From assembly GCA_965226475.1 (NCBI GenBank), contig CBDDDJ010000004.1:992001-1056000 (forward strand): a DNA stretch of 64,000 nucleotides, in the 5' to 3' direction. A program made the position numbers and the translations under genes. Shown here piece by piece: positions 42,693 through 52,962 of the stretch. Source of the DNA: JASLMY01 sp965226475. Lineage in GTDB: Bacteria > Pseudomonadota > Alphaproteobacteria > GCA-2731375. The notes below the pieces were generated by a model. It was not told where the DNA came from and made no database searches. It was given only the letters and a program-made list of their open reading frames with translations. Numbering within the stretch: the stretch's first letter is position 1; every line of letters starts with the position of its first letter.

Positions 42693-43718
42693 TCAGTCCT
42701 CCATGTCCTTCAGGGTGACGGGACCGAGCGGATGGTCGCGGTGGGGGTAGGGATGGTGGTGGTGGTCATGGCCGTGATCGTGATCGTGGTGTTGATGGTG
42801 GTCATGGTCATGGTGGTCATGACCGTGATCGTCCTCGTCCCCTTGGGCGAGCAGGCCCTCGACATGGTGATGGTGGCTCTCCTGGGCGAGGCCGACCTCG
42901 GCCTCGAAGCCCAGCACCTGGGCCCGGTACTTGCAGAGCTGGCAGTTCATCACGTTGGCGCCATCGAGGATCTCGCCCACCCGCTCGGCGAAGGCATCCA
43001 GCACCAGCGGATGGTCGTTGAGGTAAGGCGCCTTGATGAACTCGATTCCCGGATGCGCCGCCGCGATCCTGTCGGTGTGGTCGTGGATCCGCTTCACCAA
43101 GATCCCGGTGAAGAGAAAATAGGGATGTACGATGATCCGCCGGTAGCCGAGCTTGGCGGCATGTTCCAGCGCGGGCGCCACGAGGGGGAAGGTAACGCCG
43201 GAATAGGCCGTCTCGGCCCAGCCGAAACCGAAGCCCTCCCACAGCATCCGGGTCACCTTGGCGACGTTGGAGTTGGCGTCGGGGTCGGAGGCGCCCCGGC
43301 CGACCACCACCAACAGCGTTTCCGCCGCCGGCACGCCCGTCGGCGCCGCGTCGAGCGCCGTCTGGATGCGATCCGCCGAGGCTTTCAGCAACTTCGGGTC
43401 GATGCCGAGTTCGCGGCCATAGCGGATGCGGACGTCGGCGTGCTGGGCCTGGTAGGTGTTCAGCACCGAGGGGATGTCGTTCTTGGCGTGACCGGCGGCG
43501 AACAACATGCCCGGCACGGCCAGGATATCGTCGACGCCGCGCGCGCGAAGCGCGTCGAGCCCGTCGCGGATCACCGGTGTCGCGAACTCGAGGAAGCCCG
43601 AATCGACGTCGTATTGCGGCAGGCGTTCGCGGATGCCGGCCGCCACCGCCTCGAACTCGCGGATCGCGTCCCCATCCCGACTGCCGTGGCCGCAGACCAT
43701 CACGCCCAGTTTGCTCAT
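42693..43718 (-). CDS. cbiX: sirohydrochlorin cobaltochelatase CbiX with His-rich tail
   Basis: The 341-residue chelatase has two CbiX repeats. The first starts LGVMVCGHGSRDGDAIREFE with the metal-site His. The second contains LLVVVGRGASDPDANSNVAKV and RRIIVHPYFLFTGILVKRIHDH. A C-terminal CxxC pair (CQLCKYRAQ) and a tail of about 60 residues with more than 20 His interspersed with Asp follow. The tail would bind or buffer cobalt. CbiX inserts cobalt early, into sirohydrochlorin, as in anaerobic cobalamin routes. It starts the cbiX-cobH-L-I-J-M operon and is divergent from cobD, 68 bases away. Confidence 0.9.
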   Translation of the reverse strand: MSKLGVMVCGHGSRDGDAIREFEAVAAGIRERLPQYDVDSGFLEFATPVIRDGLDALRARGVDDILAVPGMLFAAGHAKNDIPSVLNTYQAQHADVRIRYGRELGIDPKLLKASADRIQTALDAAPTGVPAAETLLVVVGRGASDPDANSNVAKVTRMLWEGFGFGWAETAYSGVTFPLVAPALEHAAKLGYRRIIVHPYFLFTGILVKRIHDHTDRIAAAHPGIEFIKAPYLNDHPLVLDAFAERVGEILDGANVMNCQLCKYRAQVLGFEAEVGLAQESHHHHVEGLLAQGDEDDHGHDHHDHDHHQHHDHDHGHDHHHHPYPHRDHPLGPVTLKDMED

Positions 43719-43786
43719 CGCCTCATGTCCTCTCCGTTACGGGCCCTCGCGTTGACGGCCTCCGCTGGCCGTCGCAATCTCGGCCG

Positions 43787-44773
43787 ATGTTTTCCCTGAT
43801 CGACAACCATATCGACCCGTTCGCCATTCTCGCCCTGGGGCTGTTGCTGGACGCCCTGCTGGGCGAGCCATCGGTGGTCTACCGGGTCGTCGGTCACCCG
43901 GTGGCCGCCATGGGACGCCTCGTCGGCGCCGTCGATCGCCGCCTGAACGACGAGCGGCGCACCGCCCGGACCCGGCGTTGCCTGGGCGTCGTGGCTATCG
44001 TGGTGATCGTGGCCGTCCACGGCGCGATCGGCGCCTTCCTCGCCTGGGCGCTGGCGCGGGCACCCTTCACCCTGGTGCTGGAAGGGATCGTGGTGGCCGT
44101 GCTGCTCGCCGGCCGTTCGCTCCACGACCATGTCGCCCGGGTCGCCCGGGGCTTGGAGACGCATGGCCTGGAAGGCGGGCGGCGGGAGGTGGCGCATCTC
44201 GTCGGCCGCGATCCCCACGCGCTCGACGAGGCCGGCGTCGCCCGGGGCGCCATCGAATCGCTCGCCGAGAACTTCTCCGACGGACTTGTCGCGCCCTGGT
44301 TCTGGTACGCGTCCTTCGGCCTGCCGGGGATCCTGGTCTACAAGGCGGTCAACACCGCCGACAGCATGATCGGCCACCGCGACGAGCGCTACCGCGACTT
44401 CGGCTGGGCGGTGGCCAAGCTGGACGACGTGATGAACTTCATCCCCGCCCGGATCGGCGGCACCCTGCTGGCAACGGCGGCGCTTTTCATACCCGGCGCC
44501 AGCTGGGGAGCGAGCCAGGACGCCATGCGGTGCGACGCGCCCACCCACCAATCGCTCAGTGCCGGCTGGCCGGAAGCGGCGATGGCCGGCGCGCTCGGCC
44601 TGGCGCTCAACGGGCCCCGGACCTATGGAGGCGTCACCTCGGACGACCCCTGGATGGGAGACGGGCGCCAGGCGGCGACGGCGGGCGACATTCGCCGGGC
44701 GCTGAAACTCTATCTCCATGCCTGGGGCCTCTTCTTCCTCATAACGCTGCTCTTCATCTGGCTCTATCGTTGA
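43787..44773 (+). CDS. cobD: adenosylcobinamide-phosphate synthase CobD/CbiB
   Basis: The 328-residue membrane protein begins ILALGLLLDALLGEPSVVYR and RVVGHPVAAMGRLVGAVDRR, then has RGAIESLAENFSDGLVAPWFWY and YKAVNTADSMIGHRDERYRD, the family's most conserved blocks. Four to five hydrophobic helices are visible. It attaches the aminopropanol arm to adenosylcobyric acid. ATG at 43787 follows a region with an open but atypical frame. It converges with cobQ with a 10-base overlap. Confidence 0.9.
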   Translation: MFSLIDNHIDPFAILALGLLLDALLGEPSVVYRVVGHPVAAMGRLVGAVDRRLNDERRTARTRRCLGVVAIVVIVAVHGAIGAFLAWALARAPFTLVLEGIVVAVLLAGRSLHDHVARVARGLETHGLEGGRREVAHLVGRDPHALDEAGVARGAIESLAENFSDGLVAPWFWYASFGLPGILVYKAVNTADSMIGHRDERYRDFGWAVAKLDDVMNFIPARIGGTLLATAALFIPGASWGASQDAMRCDAPTHQSLSAGWPEAAMAGALGLALNGPRTYGGVTSDDPWMGDGRQAATAGDIRRALKLYLHAWGLFFLITLLFIWLYR

Positions 44774-46233
44774 ACCGCGAGGGCGAGGAGGCCGTCGAGG
44801 TCGACCGCCTGGGTGATATGCGCGGCGAGCCGGTCGAGCACATCCTCGACCGCCGCCTCGTGGGTGAAGCGGCCCGCTTCGCGGGCGCCGAGGGCGGTGA
44901 GGAAGGCGCCGCGAAAGCCATCCTCGGCGAAGAGGCCGTGAAGGTAGCAGCCCATCGCCCGGCCGTCGGCCGAAATAGCGCCATCCGGCCGGCCGGCGAG
45001 GGTCAGCATCGGCCGGGCGAGGTCTGCCCCCTCGGTCCGCCCGACATGCATGAAGTAGCCGGCGACCGACCGCCCGTGGACGGCGTCCGTCCCGGTCACG
45101 CGAGCGAGCTTCTTGTCGGCGCCGAGCTCGGTGCGGATCGCCAGCAGGCCGAGGCCCGCGACCGTCGCCAGCGGACCCTCGATCCCGGCCGGATCGGCGA
45201 TGATCTCGCCCAGCATTTGCAGGCCGCCGCAGATCCCGAGGACGCGGCCGCCCCGGCGGCGATGGGCCCGGATGTCGATGTCCCAACCCTGTTCGCGGAA
45301 AAAGCCGAGGTCGGCGATGGTGGATTTCGAGCCCGCCAGCAGCACGAGGTCGGCATCGCCCGGGAGCGCCCGGCCGGCGGTGACGATGTCGAGCGCCACG
45401 TCGGGTTCGGCGCGCAGGGGATCGAGATCGTCGAAGTTGGAGATGCCCGGCAGTCGCGGCACGGCGATCCGGACCGCGCCGCCGCCGGTCCGCCGCCAGG
45501 AACTCGAAGCGAGCGCCACCGCGTCTTCCGCCGGCAGCCGCCATGCCTCGCTAAACCAGGGCACGAGGCCGAGGTCGCGCCAGCCGGTCCGCCGGACGAT
45601 CTCGTCCCGGCCGGTGGCGAAGAGCGTGGGGTCGCCCCGGAACTTGTTGACCAGGAAGCCGACGACGCGGGCCCGATCCTCGGACGCCAGGACCGCGTGC
45701 GTGCCGACGACTTGGGCGATGACGCCGCCACGGTCGATGTCGCCCACCAGCACCGCCGGCACCCGGGCGGCCTGGGCGAAGCCCATGTTGGCGATATCTC
45801 CGGCGCGGAGGTTGATCTCCGCCGGGCTGCCGGCGCCCTCCACCAGAACGAGATCGGCTTCCTTGCCGAGTCGTTCGAAGCTCGCCAACACCTCGCCCAG
45901 CAGCTTCGGCTTCAGCGCCTGGTAGTCCCGCGCATCGGCATTTCGCAACATTTGGCCGCGCAGCACGACCTGCGCGCCGACCTCGCTCTGTGGCTTCAGC
46001 AGCACCGGGTTCATGTCGACGGTCGGCCCGATCCCGGCGGCGCGGGCCTGCAAGGCCTGGGCGCGGCCGATTTCGCCGCCGTCCACGGTGACGGCGGCGT
46101 TGTTCGACATGTTCTGCGGCTTGAAAGGGCGGACGGCGAGGCCGCGATCGCGGTAGGCGCGGGCCAAGCCGGCGACGAGAAGCGACTTCCCCACGTCCGA
46201 ACCCGTGCCCTGCAGCATGATCGCCCGCGCCAT
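44764..46233 (-). CDS. cobQ: cobyric acid synthase
   Basis: The 489-residue enzyme amidates the b, d, e and g side chains. The N-terminal synthetase part has IMLQGTGSDVGKSLLVAGLA (P-loop), RPFKPQNMSNNAAVT and GAGSPAEINLRAGDIANMG. The C-terminal amidotransferase has VLGICGGLQMLGEIIADP (Cys nucleophile) and AMGCYLHGLF (His). Both halves are complete. It is the last gene of the riboswitch-led cobP-W-N-O-Q operon. Confidence 0.94.
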   Translation of the reverse strand: MARAIMLQGTGSDVGKSLLVAGLARAYRDRGLAVRPFKPQNMSNNAAVTVDGGEIGRAQALQARAAGIGPTVDMNPVLLKPQSEVGAQVVLRGQMLRNADARDYQALKPKLLGEVLASFERLGKEADLVLVEGAGSPAEINLRAGDIANMGFAQAARVPAVLVGDIDRGGVIAQVVGTHAVLASEDRARVVGFLVNKFRGDPTLFATGRDEIVRRTGWRDLGLVPWFSEAWRLPAEDAVALASSSWRRTGGGAVRIAVPRLPGISNFDDLDPLRAEPDVALDIVTAGRALPGDADLVLLAGSKSTIADLGFFREQGWDIDIRAHRRRGGRVLGICGGLQMLGEIIADPAGIEGPLATVAGLGLLAIRTELGADKKLARVTGTDAVHGRSVAGYFMHVGRTEGADLARPMLTLAGRPDGAISADGRAMGCYLHGLFAEDGFRGAFLTALGAREAGRFTHEAAVEDVLDRLAAHITQAVDLDGLLALAVQR

Positions 46234-46243
46234 CGCATGTCCC

Positions 46244-46876
46244 TCAGAACTCGATGCCGACCTGCGCCTTCACGCCCGCGCGGAAGGGGTGCTTCACCAT
46301 GGTCATGTCGGTCACCAGATCGGCGGCCTCGATCAGCTCGTCCTTGGCGTTGCGGCCGGTGACGACGACGTGAAGGTCCTCGGGCTTGCCGGCGAGTACC
46401 TCCACCACCTCCCCTATATCCAGATAGTCGTAGCGCAGCACGATGTTGAGTTCGTCCAGCAGGATCAGCCGGTGGGCGGGCTCGGGGCCCCGACTCGCCT
46501 CGATCATATCCTTGGCGGTCTCCCAGGCGGCGCGGGCGGCGGCAATGTCGCGCTGGCGGTCCTGGGTGTCCCAGGTGAAGCCCTCGCCCATGGTGCGGAT
46601 GGTGGCGAGATTGGGGAAATGCTCCAGCACGGCCCGCTCGCCCGTTTCCCACTTGCCCTTGACGAACTGGACAATTCCGACGGGCATGCCATGGCCGAGC
46701 GCCCGCATCACCAGGCCGAAGGCCGCCGTCGATTTGCCCTTGCCCTTGCCGGTGTGGACGATCAACAGGCCCTTCTCGATGGTTTTGGTGGCGAGGATCT
46801 TGTCGCGGGCCGCCTTCTTCTTGCGCATCTTCTCGGCGTGGCGCCGATCGAGTTCGCTTTGATCCGTGTCCGTCAT
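46244..46876 (-). CDS. cobO: cob(I)yrinic acid a,c-diamide adenosyltransferase
   Basis: The 210-residue CobA/BtuR-type adenosyltransferase has Walker A HTGKGKGKSTAAFGL (residues 41-55), VGIVQFVKGKWETGE, FTWDTQDRQRD and LILLDELNIVLRYDYLD. It attaches the adenosyl group to the corrin cobalt. Its start overlaps the cobN stop by four bases and cobQ follows after 10 bases. Confidence 0.94.
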   Translation of the reverse strand: MTDTDQSELDRRHAEKMRKKKAARDKILATKTIEKGLLIVHTGKGKGKSTAAFGLVMRALGHGMPVGIVQFVKGKWETGERAVLEHFPNLATIRTMGEGFTWDTQDRQRDIAAARAAWETAKDMIEASRGPEPAHRLILLDELNIVLRYDYLDIGEVVEVLAGKPEDLHVVVTGRNAKDELIEAADLVTDMTMVKHPFRAGVKAQVGIEF

Positions 46877-49800
46877 GGCGTGATCCTTTCCTCCCCCGCC
46901 GCCAGCGCCTCCAGCTCGGCGCGGGTGGCGTTGCGCCTGGGCCGCCAGAGTCCGCGGTCGCTCGCCTCCAGCAGACGTTCGGCGATCTCGCGCGCCGCCG
47001 CCGGGTTGTTTGTCTCGAGAAATTCCCGCACGCGCGCATCGCCCAGATAGGCATCGTAGACGAGATCGAAGTGGTGATCGCGGACGACGCGGGCCGTCGC
47101 CTGGAAGGCGAAGAGGTAGTCGACGGTCGCCGCCATCTCGAAGGCGCCCTTGTAGCCGTGGCGCATCACGCCCTCGATCCACTTCGGATTGACGACCCGG
47201 GCCCGGACCACGCGGGCGACCTCCTCTTCCAGGGTGCGGACCTTGGGGCTTTCGGGCCGCGAATGGTCGTTGTGGTAGATCGCCGGCTGGCGGCCCGAGG
47301 CATGGCGGGCGGCGACGGCGAGGCCTCCCTCGAACTGGTAGTAGTCGTCGGAATCCAAGAGGTCGTGCTCGCGGTTATCCTGGTTGTGCAGTACCAGTTC
47401 GATTGCCGCCAGCCGGTCGTGGAAGAGGCCGTGTTCCGCCTCGCCTCCGCGCCCACCGCCATAGACGTAGCCGCCCCAGGCGACATAGGCGCGGGCGAGG
47501 TCGCCCTCGTCGCGCCAGCCGCGTTCGTCGATCAGCGCCTGCAAGCCGGCGCCGTAGGCTCCGGGCTTGGCGCCGAAGACGCGGGCCAGCGCCCGGCGCC
47601 GGGCCGCCTCCGGCGCGACGCCGTCGCCCTCCAGGCGGACGATGTCCTGGCTGACGCGAAGCGCGATCGGATTCGAATCCGACGGTTCGTCCAGCGCCGC
47701 GATTGCCGAGACGGCGGAATCGAAGAGGTCGATCTGCGCCGGGAAGGCATCGCGGAAAAAGCCCGAAATCCTGAGTGTCACGTCCACCCGGGGCCGGTCC
47801 AGCATCTCAAGCGGAATAATCTCGAAGCCGGCGACACGGCCCGAGCCGGAATCCCAGCGCGGGCGCGCGCCGATCAGGGCCAGGGCCTGGGCGATATCGT
47901 CGCCGCCCGTGCGCATGTTCGCCGTGCCCCAGGCGGAAATCGCGATGCTGCGGGGCCAGTCGCCTTCTTCCTGCAAATGCCGCTCGACGATGAGGCTCGC
48001 CGAATGCCAGCCGAGCCGCCAGGCCGCCGGCGTCGGCACGGCGCGGGTGTCGACGGAGAAGAAGTTGCGGCCCGTCGGCAGCACTTCCGGGCGGCCCCGG
48101 GTCGGCGCGCCACTGGGGCCGGGATCGACGAAACGGCCGTCGAGACCGCGTAGGAGGCCGGCAATCTCCGCCACGCCCGAGCTCTCGACGGCGGGGCGGA
48201 TACGATCGGCGACTTCCGCCAGCACGGCGCGGGTCACCGTCCAAGCCCGATCCGCGATCGCCCGGCCCGAAACCAGGGCGCTGGCAAGAACTTCGAGCCG
48301 TTCGACCGTGTCGCCCGCCGTCCGCCAGGCGTCGTCGAGCAGACCGGCCAGCACGGCCGGCCTTGGGCCCGCCCAAGCGGCGGCGGCGTCACAATCCAGT
48401 GGATCGAAGCCATCGAACTTCAGATCGGCGGCCAGCGCGCGGGCGAGGGAGGCGTCTCCCGCCTCGCCGGTGCCCCGCGGCACCCGGACCAGCGCCACCA
48501 GCAGGTCGTCGAGCAGGCGGCCCTCGGGCGAGCGACCGAAGACGTGCAGGCCGTCGCGGATCTGCATTTCCTTCAGATCGCAGAGATAGGCGTCCAGCTT
48601 GCCGAGGCGCGCCGCCTCGTCGTCGCCCGCGCCGAAGCCGACATCGACGTCGAGGCCGATGCTTTCGGCCAGCGAGAGGATCTCGGCGGCGAGGACCGGC
48701 AACCGGCGGCGGTCCATGCCGGCGGCCTCGAAATACTCGTCGACCAACGTTTCGAGTTGTTTGAGCGGCCCGTAGCTCTCGGCCCGCGTGAGCGGCGGCG
48801 TCAAATGGTCGACGATGACGGCGCTCGCGCGGCGCTTGGCCTGCGCGCCTTCGCCCGGATCATTGACGATGAAGGGATAGAGGTGCGGCAGCGGCCCGAG
48901 CGCCACCTCCGGAAAACAGTTCCGCGAGAGCGCCAGCGCCTTCCCCGGCAGCCATTCGAGATTGCCGTGCTTGCCGAAATGGATGATGGCGTGGGCGTCG
49001 AAGTCCCGCCGGAGCCAGGCATGGAAGGCGAGATAGCCGTGCGGTGGCGGCAAATCGGGGTCGTGGTAGCTGGATTTCGGGTCGATGTTGTAGCCGCGCG
49101 CCGGTTGCACCGCGACGACGACGTTGCCGAGGCGGAGGACGGGCAGCGCAAAGGCGCCGCAATCGACCGCGCCCGGGCGGAAGAAGGGATCCTTCTCGGG
49201 CGGTCCCCAGCGTTCCACCACGGCGCGTCGGGCCGCCGCCGGCATTTCGGCCAGGAACATCTCGTAGTCCGCGAGCGATAGCGTTTCCGGGCTCGCCCGC
49301 CGCCAGCCGGCCGCCGCGTTGGTCGGGCCGTCGAGCAGCCGGGCGATCAGCGCCGCGCCGTCGCCCGGAACCTCGGCGAGGCCGTAGCCCTCTGCACGAA
49401 GCGCGCCGAGAGCCTCGATGACGCCGGCCGGCGTGTCGAGGCCAACACCGTTGCCGAGGCGGCCGTCGCGGTTCGGGTAGTTTGCCAGCACCACCGCGAT
49501 TCGCCGGTTTGATTTCGCCGTGCGGCGGAGCCTGGCCCAGGCGGCCGCGAGGTCGGCGACGAAGTCGATACGGTCGGCCACGCTCTCGTAGCGGACGACC
49601 GACAACTCCGTTGCGGGATCGAAGCGGGCTTCGGCCTTGAAGCTGACGGCACGGGTCAGGATTCGGCCATCAACCTCCGGCAGCGCCACGTTCATGGCGA
49701 TGTCGCGCGAGGAGAGGCCACTCATGCCCTCGCGCCAGGCCTCCTCGGTACCGCCGGAGAAGACGACCTGCATCACCGGGCAGTCGGCCACGTCGAACGG

Positions 49801-50610
49801 CGTCTCGATCCGCGAGCCGCCCGGTGTCGAAACGGCGAAGGCGGTGGCGTTCAGAATCACGTCGGGCCGGGTCTCGTCGAGCTTGCGGCGCAGAAGTTCG
49901 GCGGAGACGGGGTCCTTCAGGCTTTGGACATAGACGGGCAGCACCGCGACGCCGCGCGCGCGGAGCGCGGCCCTTAGATCCTCGACCGGCGCCAGATCTC
50001 CCGCCTGCACCAGCGCCCGGTAGAAGACCAGCGCGGCGACCGGCGCGCCCTCGGGCATGTCGACGCCGTCATCCAGCAGGCCCGCCGGCAGCAGCGGCGT
50101 CGGCTCCCGCCAGGGAAAATCGTGGCCCAGCAGGTCGGCGGCGTGCGCCAGCAAGTGGTCCGCGTTCCGCGGCCCGCCATGCACCGCGTATTGCCATAGC
50201 CGGTGGCGCGCCGTTCGCTCCAGGGTCGAGAGGCCGTCCAGTTCCGGGTCCGGCTGATCGTCGCCCGGCAGCAGGGCCAGGCGGATGCCTCGGGCCCGAG
50301 CCACCTCGACGATCCGCTCTACCCCATAGGGCCAATAGGCGACACCCCCCAGCAGCCGCACGATCACCACCCGGGCTCGGGCGATGACGCCATCGACATA
50401 GGCGTCGACCGAAAGGTTGTGGGTGAGGTTCATCAGGTTGGCGAGGCGGAGGCTCGGATAGTCGGGCCCAAGGCGCGCCCGGGCCGCCGCGAGGGCCGCC
50501 AGTTCCGTGTCGGCCGCCGACAGGATGACAATCTCCCCCGGGCTCTGCCCGAGATCGACGGCTTCCGACCCGTCGGCGATCCCACCCGGTTGCGCGGCCA
50601 ACAGATGCAT
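46873..50610 (-). CDS. cobN: cobaltochelatase subunit CobN
   Basis: The 1245-residue large chelatase subunit is complete. Family landmarks are the central IIHFGKHGNLEWLPGK block (about residues 540-556) and the PHLYPFIVNDPGEGAQAKRR segment. Later come SAWGTANMRTGGDDIAQALA and GYKGAFEMAATVDYLFAFQA near the end. CobN, with CobS and CobT chelatase subunits, inserts cobalt into hydrogenobyrinate diamide; those smaller subunits are not in this window. The length agrees with other CobN proteins. It begins 4 bases after the cobW stop. Confidence 0.95.
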   Translation of the reverse strand: MHLLAAQPGGIADGSEAVDLGQSPGEIVILSAADTELAALAAARARLGPDYPSLRLANLMNLTHNLSVDAYVDGVIARARVVIVRLLGGVAYWPYGVERIVEVARARGIRLALLPGDDQPDPELDGLSTLERTARHRLWQYAVHGGPRNADHLLAHAADLLGHDFPWREPTPLLPAGLLDDGVDMPEGAPVAALVFYRALVQAGDLAPVEDLRAALRARGVAVLPVYVQSLKDPVSAELLRRKLDETRPDVILNATAFAVSTPGGSRIETPFDVADCPVMQVVFSGGTEEAWREGMSGLSSRDIAMNVALPEVDGRILTRAVSFKAEARFDPATELSVVRYESVADRIDFVADLAAAWARLRRTAKSNRRIAVVLANYPNRDGRLGNGVGLDTPAGVIEALGALRAEGYGLAEVPGDGAALIARLLDGPTNAAAGWRRASPETLSLADYEMFLAEMPAAARRAVVERWGPPEKDPFFRPGAVDCGAFALPVLRLGNVVVAVQPARGYNIDPKSSYHDPDLPPPHGYLAFHAWLRRDFDAHAIIHFGKHGNLEWLPGKALALSRNCFPEVALGPLPHLYPFIVNDPGEGAQAKRRASAVIVDHLTPPLTRAESYGPLKQLETLVDEYFEAAGMDRRRLPVLAAEILSLAESIGLDVDVGFGAGDDEAARLGKLDAYLCDLKEMQIRDGLHVFGRSPEGRLLDDLLVALVRVPRGTGEAGDASLARALAADLKFDGFDPLDCDAAAAWAGPRPAVLAGLLDDAWRTAGDTVERLEVLASALVSGRAIADRAWTVTRAVLAEVADRIRPAVESSGVAEIAGLLRGLDGRFVDPGPSGAPTRGRPEVLPTGRNFFSVDTRAVPTPAAWRLGWHSASLIVERHLQEEGDWPRSIAISAWGTANMRTGGDDIAQALALIGARPRWDSGSGRVAGFEIIPLEMLDRPRVDVTLRISGFFRDAFPAQIDLFDSAVSAIAALDEPSDSNPIALRVSQDIVRLEGDGVAPEAARRRALARVFGAKPGAYGAGLQALIDERGWRDEGDLARAYVAWGGYVYGGGRGGEAEHGLFHDRLAAIELVLHNQDNREHDLLDSDDYYQFEGGLAVAARHASGRQPAIYHNDHSRPESPKVRTLEEEVARVVRARVVNPKWIEGVMRHGYKGAFEMAATVDYLFAFQATARVVRDHHFDLVYDAYLGDARVREFLETNNPAAAREIAERLLEASDRGLWRPRRNATRAELEALAAGEERITP

Positions 50611-50614
50611 GCGT

Positions 50615-51642
<1,028 letters not shown>

Positions 51643-51646
<4 letters not shown>

Positions 51647-52224
51647 GGCCCTTGCCCTTCCAATTGTCCCGTTGGTGATTTGAGTGCCAGCGGGATGCCG
51701 GCGGCGAGGAAATCGACCCGGTCGGCGGCCGCCGCCACATGGCGGTTGAGGCGGCCCGCCACCTCGCGAAAGCGCCGGGCGAGCGCGTTCTCGGGCACGA
51801 TCCCGAGACCGACTTCGTTGGAGACCACGATCACCGGGGCCGGAGCCCGTCCCAACGCCCGGACCAAGTCGTCCGCCGCCACCGCCGAGTCGCGTTCGGC
51901 GCCCATGAGATTGGCGAGCCAGAGGGTCAGACAGTCGACCAGGATCGCGGTCAAGCCGTCCCCGGCGTTTTCGATGGCGTCGGCCAGCGCGAGCGGCACC
52001 TCGACGGTGCGCCAGCGCGATCCGCGCCGGGCCCGGTGGCGGGCGATGCGATCGGCCATCTCGCCGTCGCCCGCTTCCGCCGTCGCGATATAGAGGAGGG
52101 GACCGGCGGTGCTTTCCGCCAGGTGTTCGCCATGCACGCTCTTGCCGGATTCGGCACCGCCCAGGACCAGGGTCAGGCCTGGCAAGACCCTGCGCGGCGA
52201 CGTGGACTCGTCCATGTGACGCAT
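51643..52224 (-). CDS. cobP: adenosylcobinamide kinase / guanylyltransferase
   Basis: The 193-residue bifunctional enzyme (CobU in enterics) has the P-loop LVLGGAESGKSVHGEHLA, YIATAEAGDGEMADRIARH and VDCLTLWLANLM, then VSNEVGLGIVPENALARRFR. It phosphorylates adenosylcobinamide and transfers GMP to it. GGAGG upstream of ATG 52222-52224 supports that start; a second ATG lies three codons later. It is the first gene after the cobalamin riboswitch. Confidence 0.92.
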
Positions 52225-52275
52225 CCCCCCTCCGAGGACGAGGCGCGCGGCGCATGCCGCCCGCCGGCCAATAAT

Positions 52276-52450
52276 CGCCGAGCCGGTCTCCTGGCTCGAA
52301 GTCCCAGGAACGCGGCGCCTTCCCAGCCCCGGACTTTGCGTCCCGGGCCAGTGGCTTCGTGCCGCGCCCTCCTTCCTACAGTTGCGGGGGCAGCGCCGGA
52401 ATTGGCTCCACGTGAAAAAACACGCGCTCGAACCGCACCGGCTTCCCTGC
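52276..52450 (-). promoter_or_regulatory. cobalamin (B12) riboswitch
   Basis: Read on the minus strand, the conserved order of the B12 element is complete. It runs GGGAAGCCGGTG near 52450, AATTCCGGCGCTGCCCCCGC then AACTGTAGGA, the core AAGCCACTGG, GGGAAGGCGCC, and finally the B12 box AGCCAGGAGACCGGCT at about 52281-52296. It lies about 50 bases before the cobP start. It should repress the cobP-W-N-O-Q operon when adenosylcobalamin is plentiful, probably by blocking translation. No second copy was seen in the locus. Confidence 0.92.
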
Positions 52451-52634
52451 GCTCGGCGGCGCCACGCTAGCACGGACCCGGGACCGGAAACCAGTCGCGG
52501 ACGAAGTGAAAATTGTTGTTTCCATCAATCGGCTGGACGAAACGAAGGAACGTGTTACGATTTTCCTCGATTGAAGCGGGTTGGCGCGCCGAGGGAGAGG
52601 ACGTGCGGCCTCTTGTAGTCGATGGCATGGTGTG

Positions 52635-52910
52635 ATGGCGGTATTTCAGGGCTACGGAGGAGAACAGAAGCCGAAACGGCGGGTCGCCGTCGGGATCGTC
52701 ACCGATGACGGCCCGGTGGCGGGACACCTGTTTTTGAATGCGAGCGAACGCGTCATCGACATGATGAACGATCAACGGGGCTACGTCGCTTTCGAGCATG
52801 ACGACGGCACCATCGAGATCATCTCCAAGTCACTGATCAAGCGCGTCCGTCCGGTGGATCAGACGCTGCCCGAGAGCAAGCGGGAAATCCCACTGATGCC
52901 GGGCACCTGA
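52635..52910 (+). CDS. conserved small protein of unknown function
   Basis: The 91-residue protein (MAVFQGYGGEQKPKRRVAVG...) consists of a basic N-terminus and a compact beta-rich part: VGIVTDDGPVAGHLFL, ERVIDMMNDQRGYVAFEH and a strand ending IKRVRPV. The last segment resembles small RNA-binding or chemotaxis-associated families, but I do not assign it. The ATG at 52635 overlaps an open longer frame; the N-terminus before it looks non-coding. It precedes the MBL hydrolase by 52 bases. Confidence 0.6.
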   Translation: MAVFQGYGGEQKPKRRVAVGIVTDDGPVAGHLFLNASERVIDMMNDQRGYVAFEHDDGTIEIISKSLIKRVRPVDQTLPESKREIPLMPGT

Positions 52911-52962
52911 CCCGGCGACGGCGGGAAAACCCCTTCCCCGAGTGATAAGTGGAGGTCCGACG

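Noticed and set aside
42737..42849. Low-complexity GTGGTGATGG tract as a DNA repeat
   Set aside because: It is the coding sequence of the CbiX His/Asp tail on the other strand, not an independent repeat or CRISPR array.
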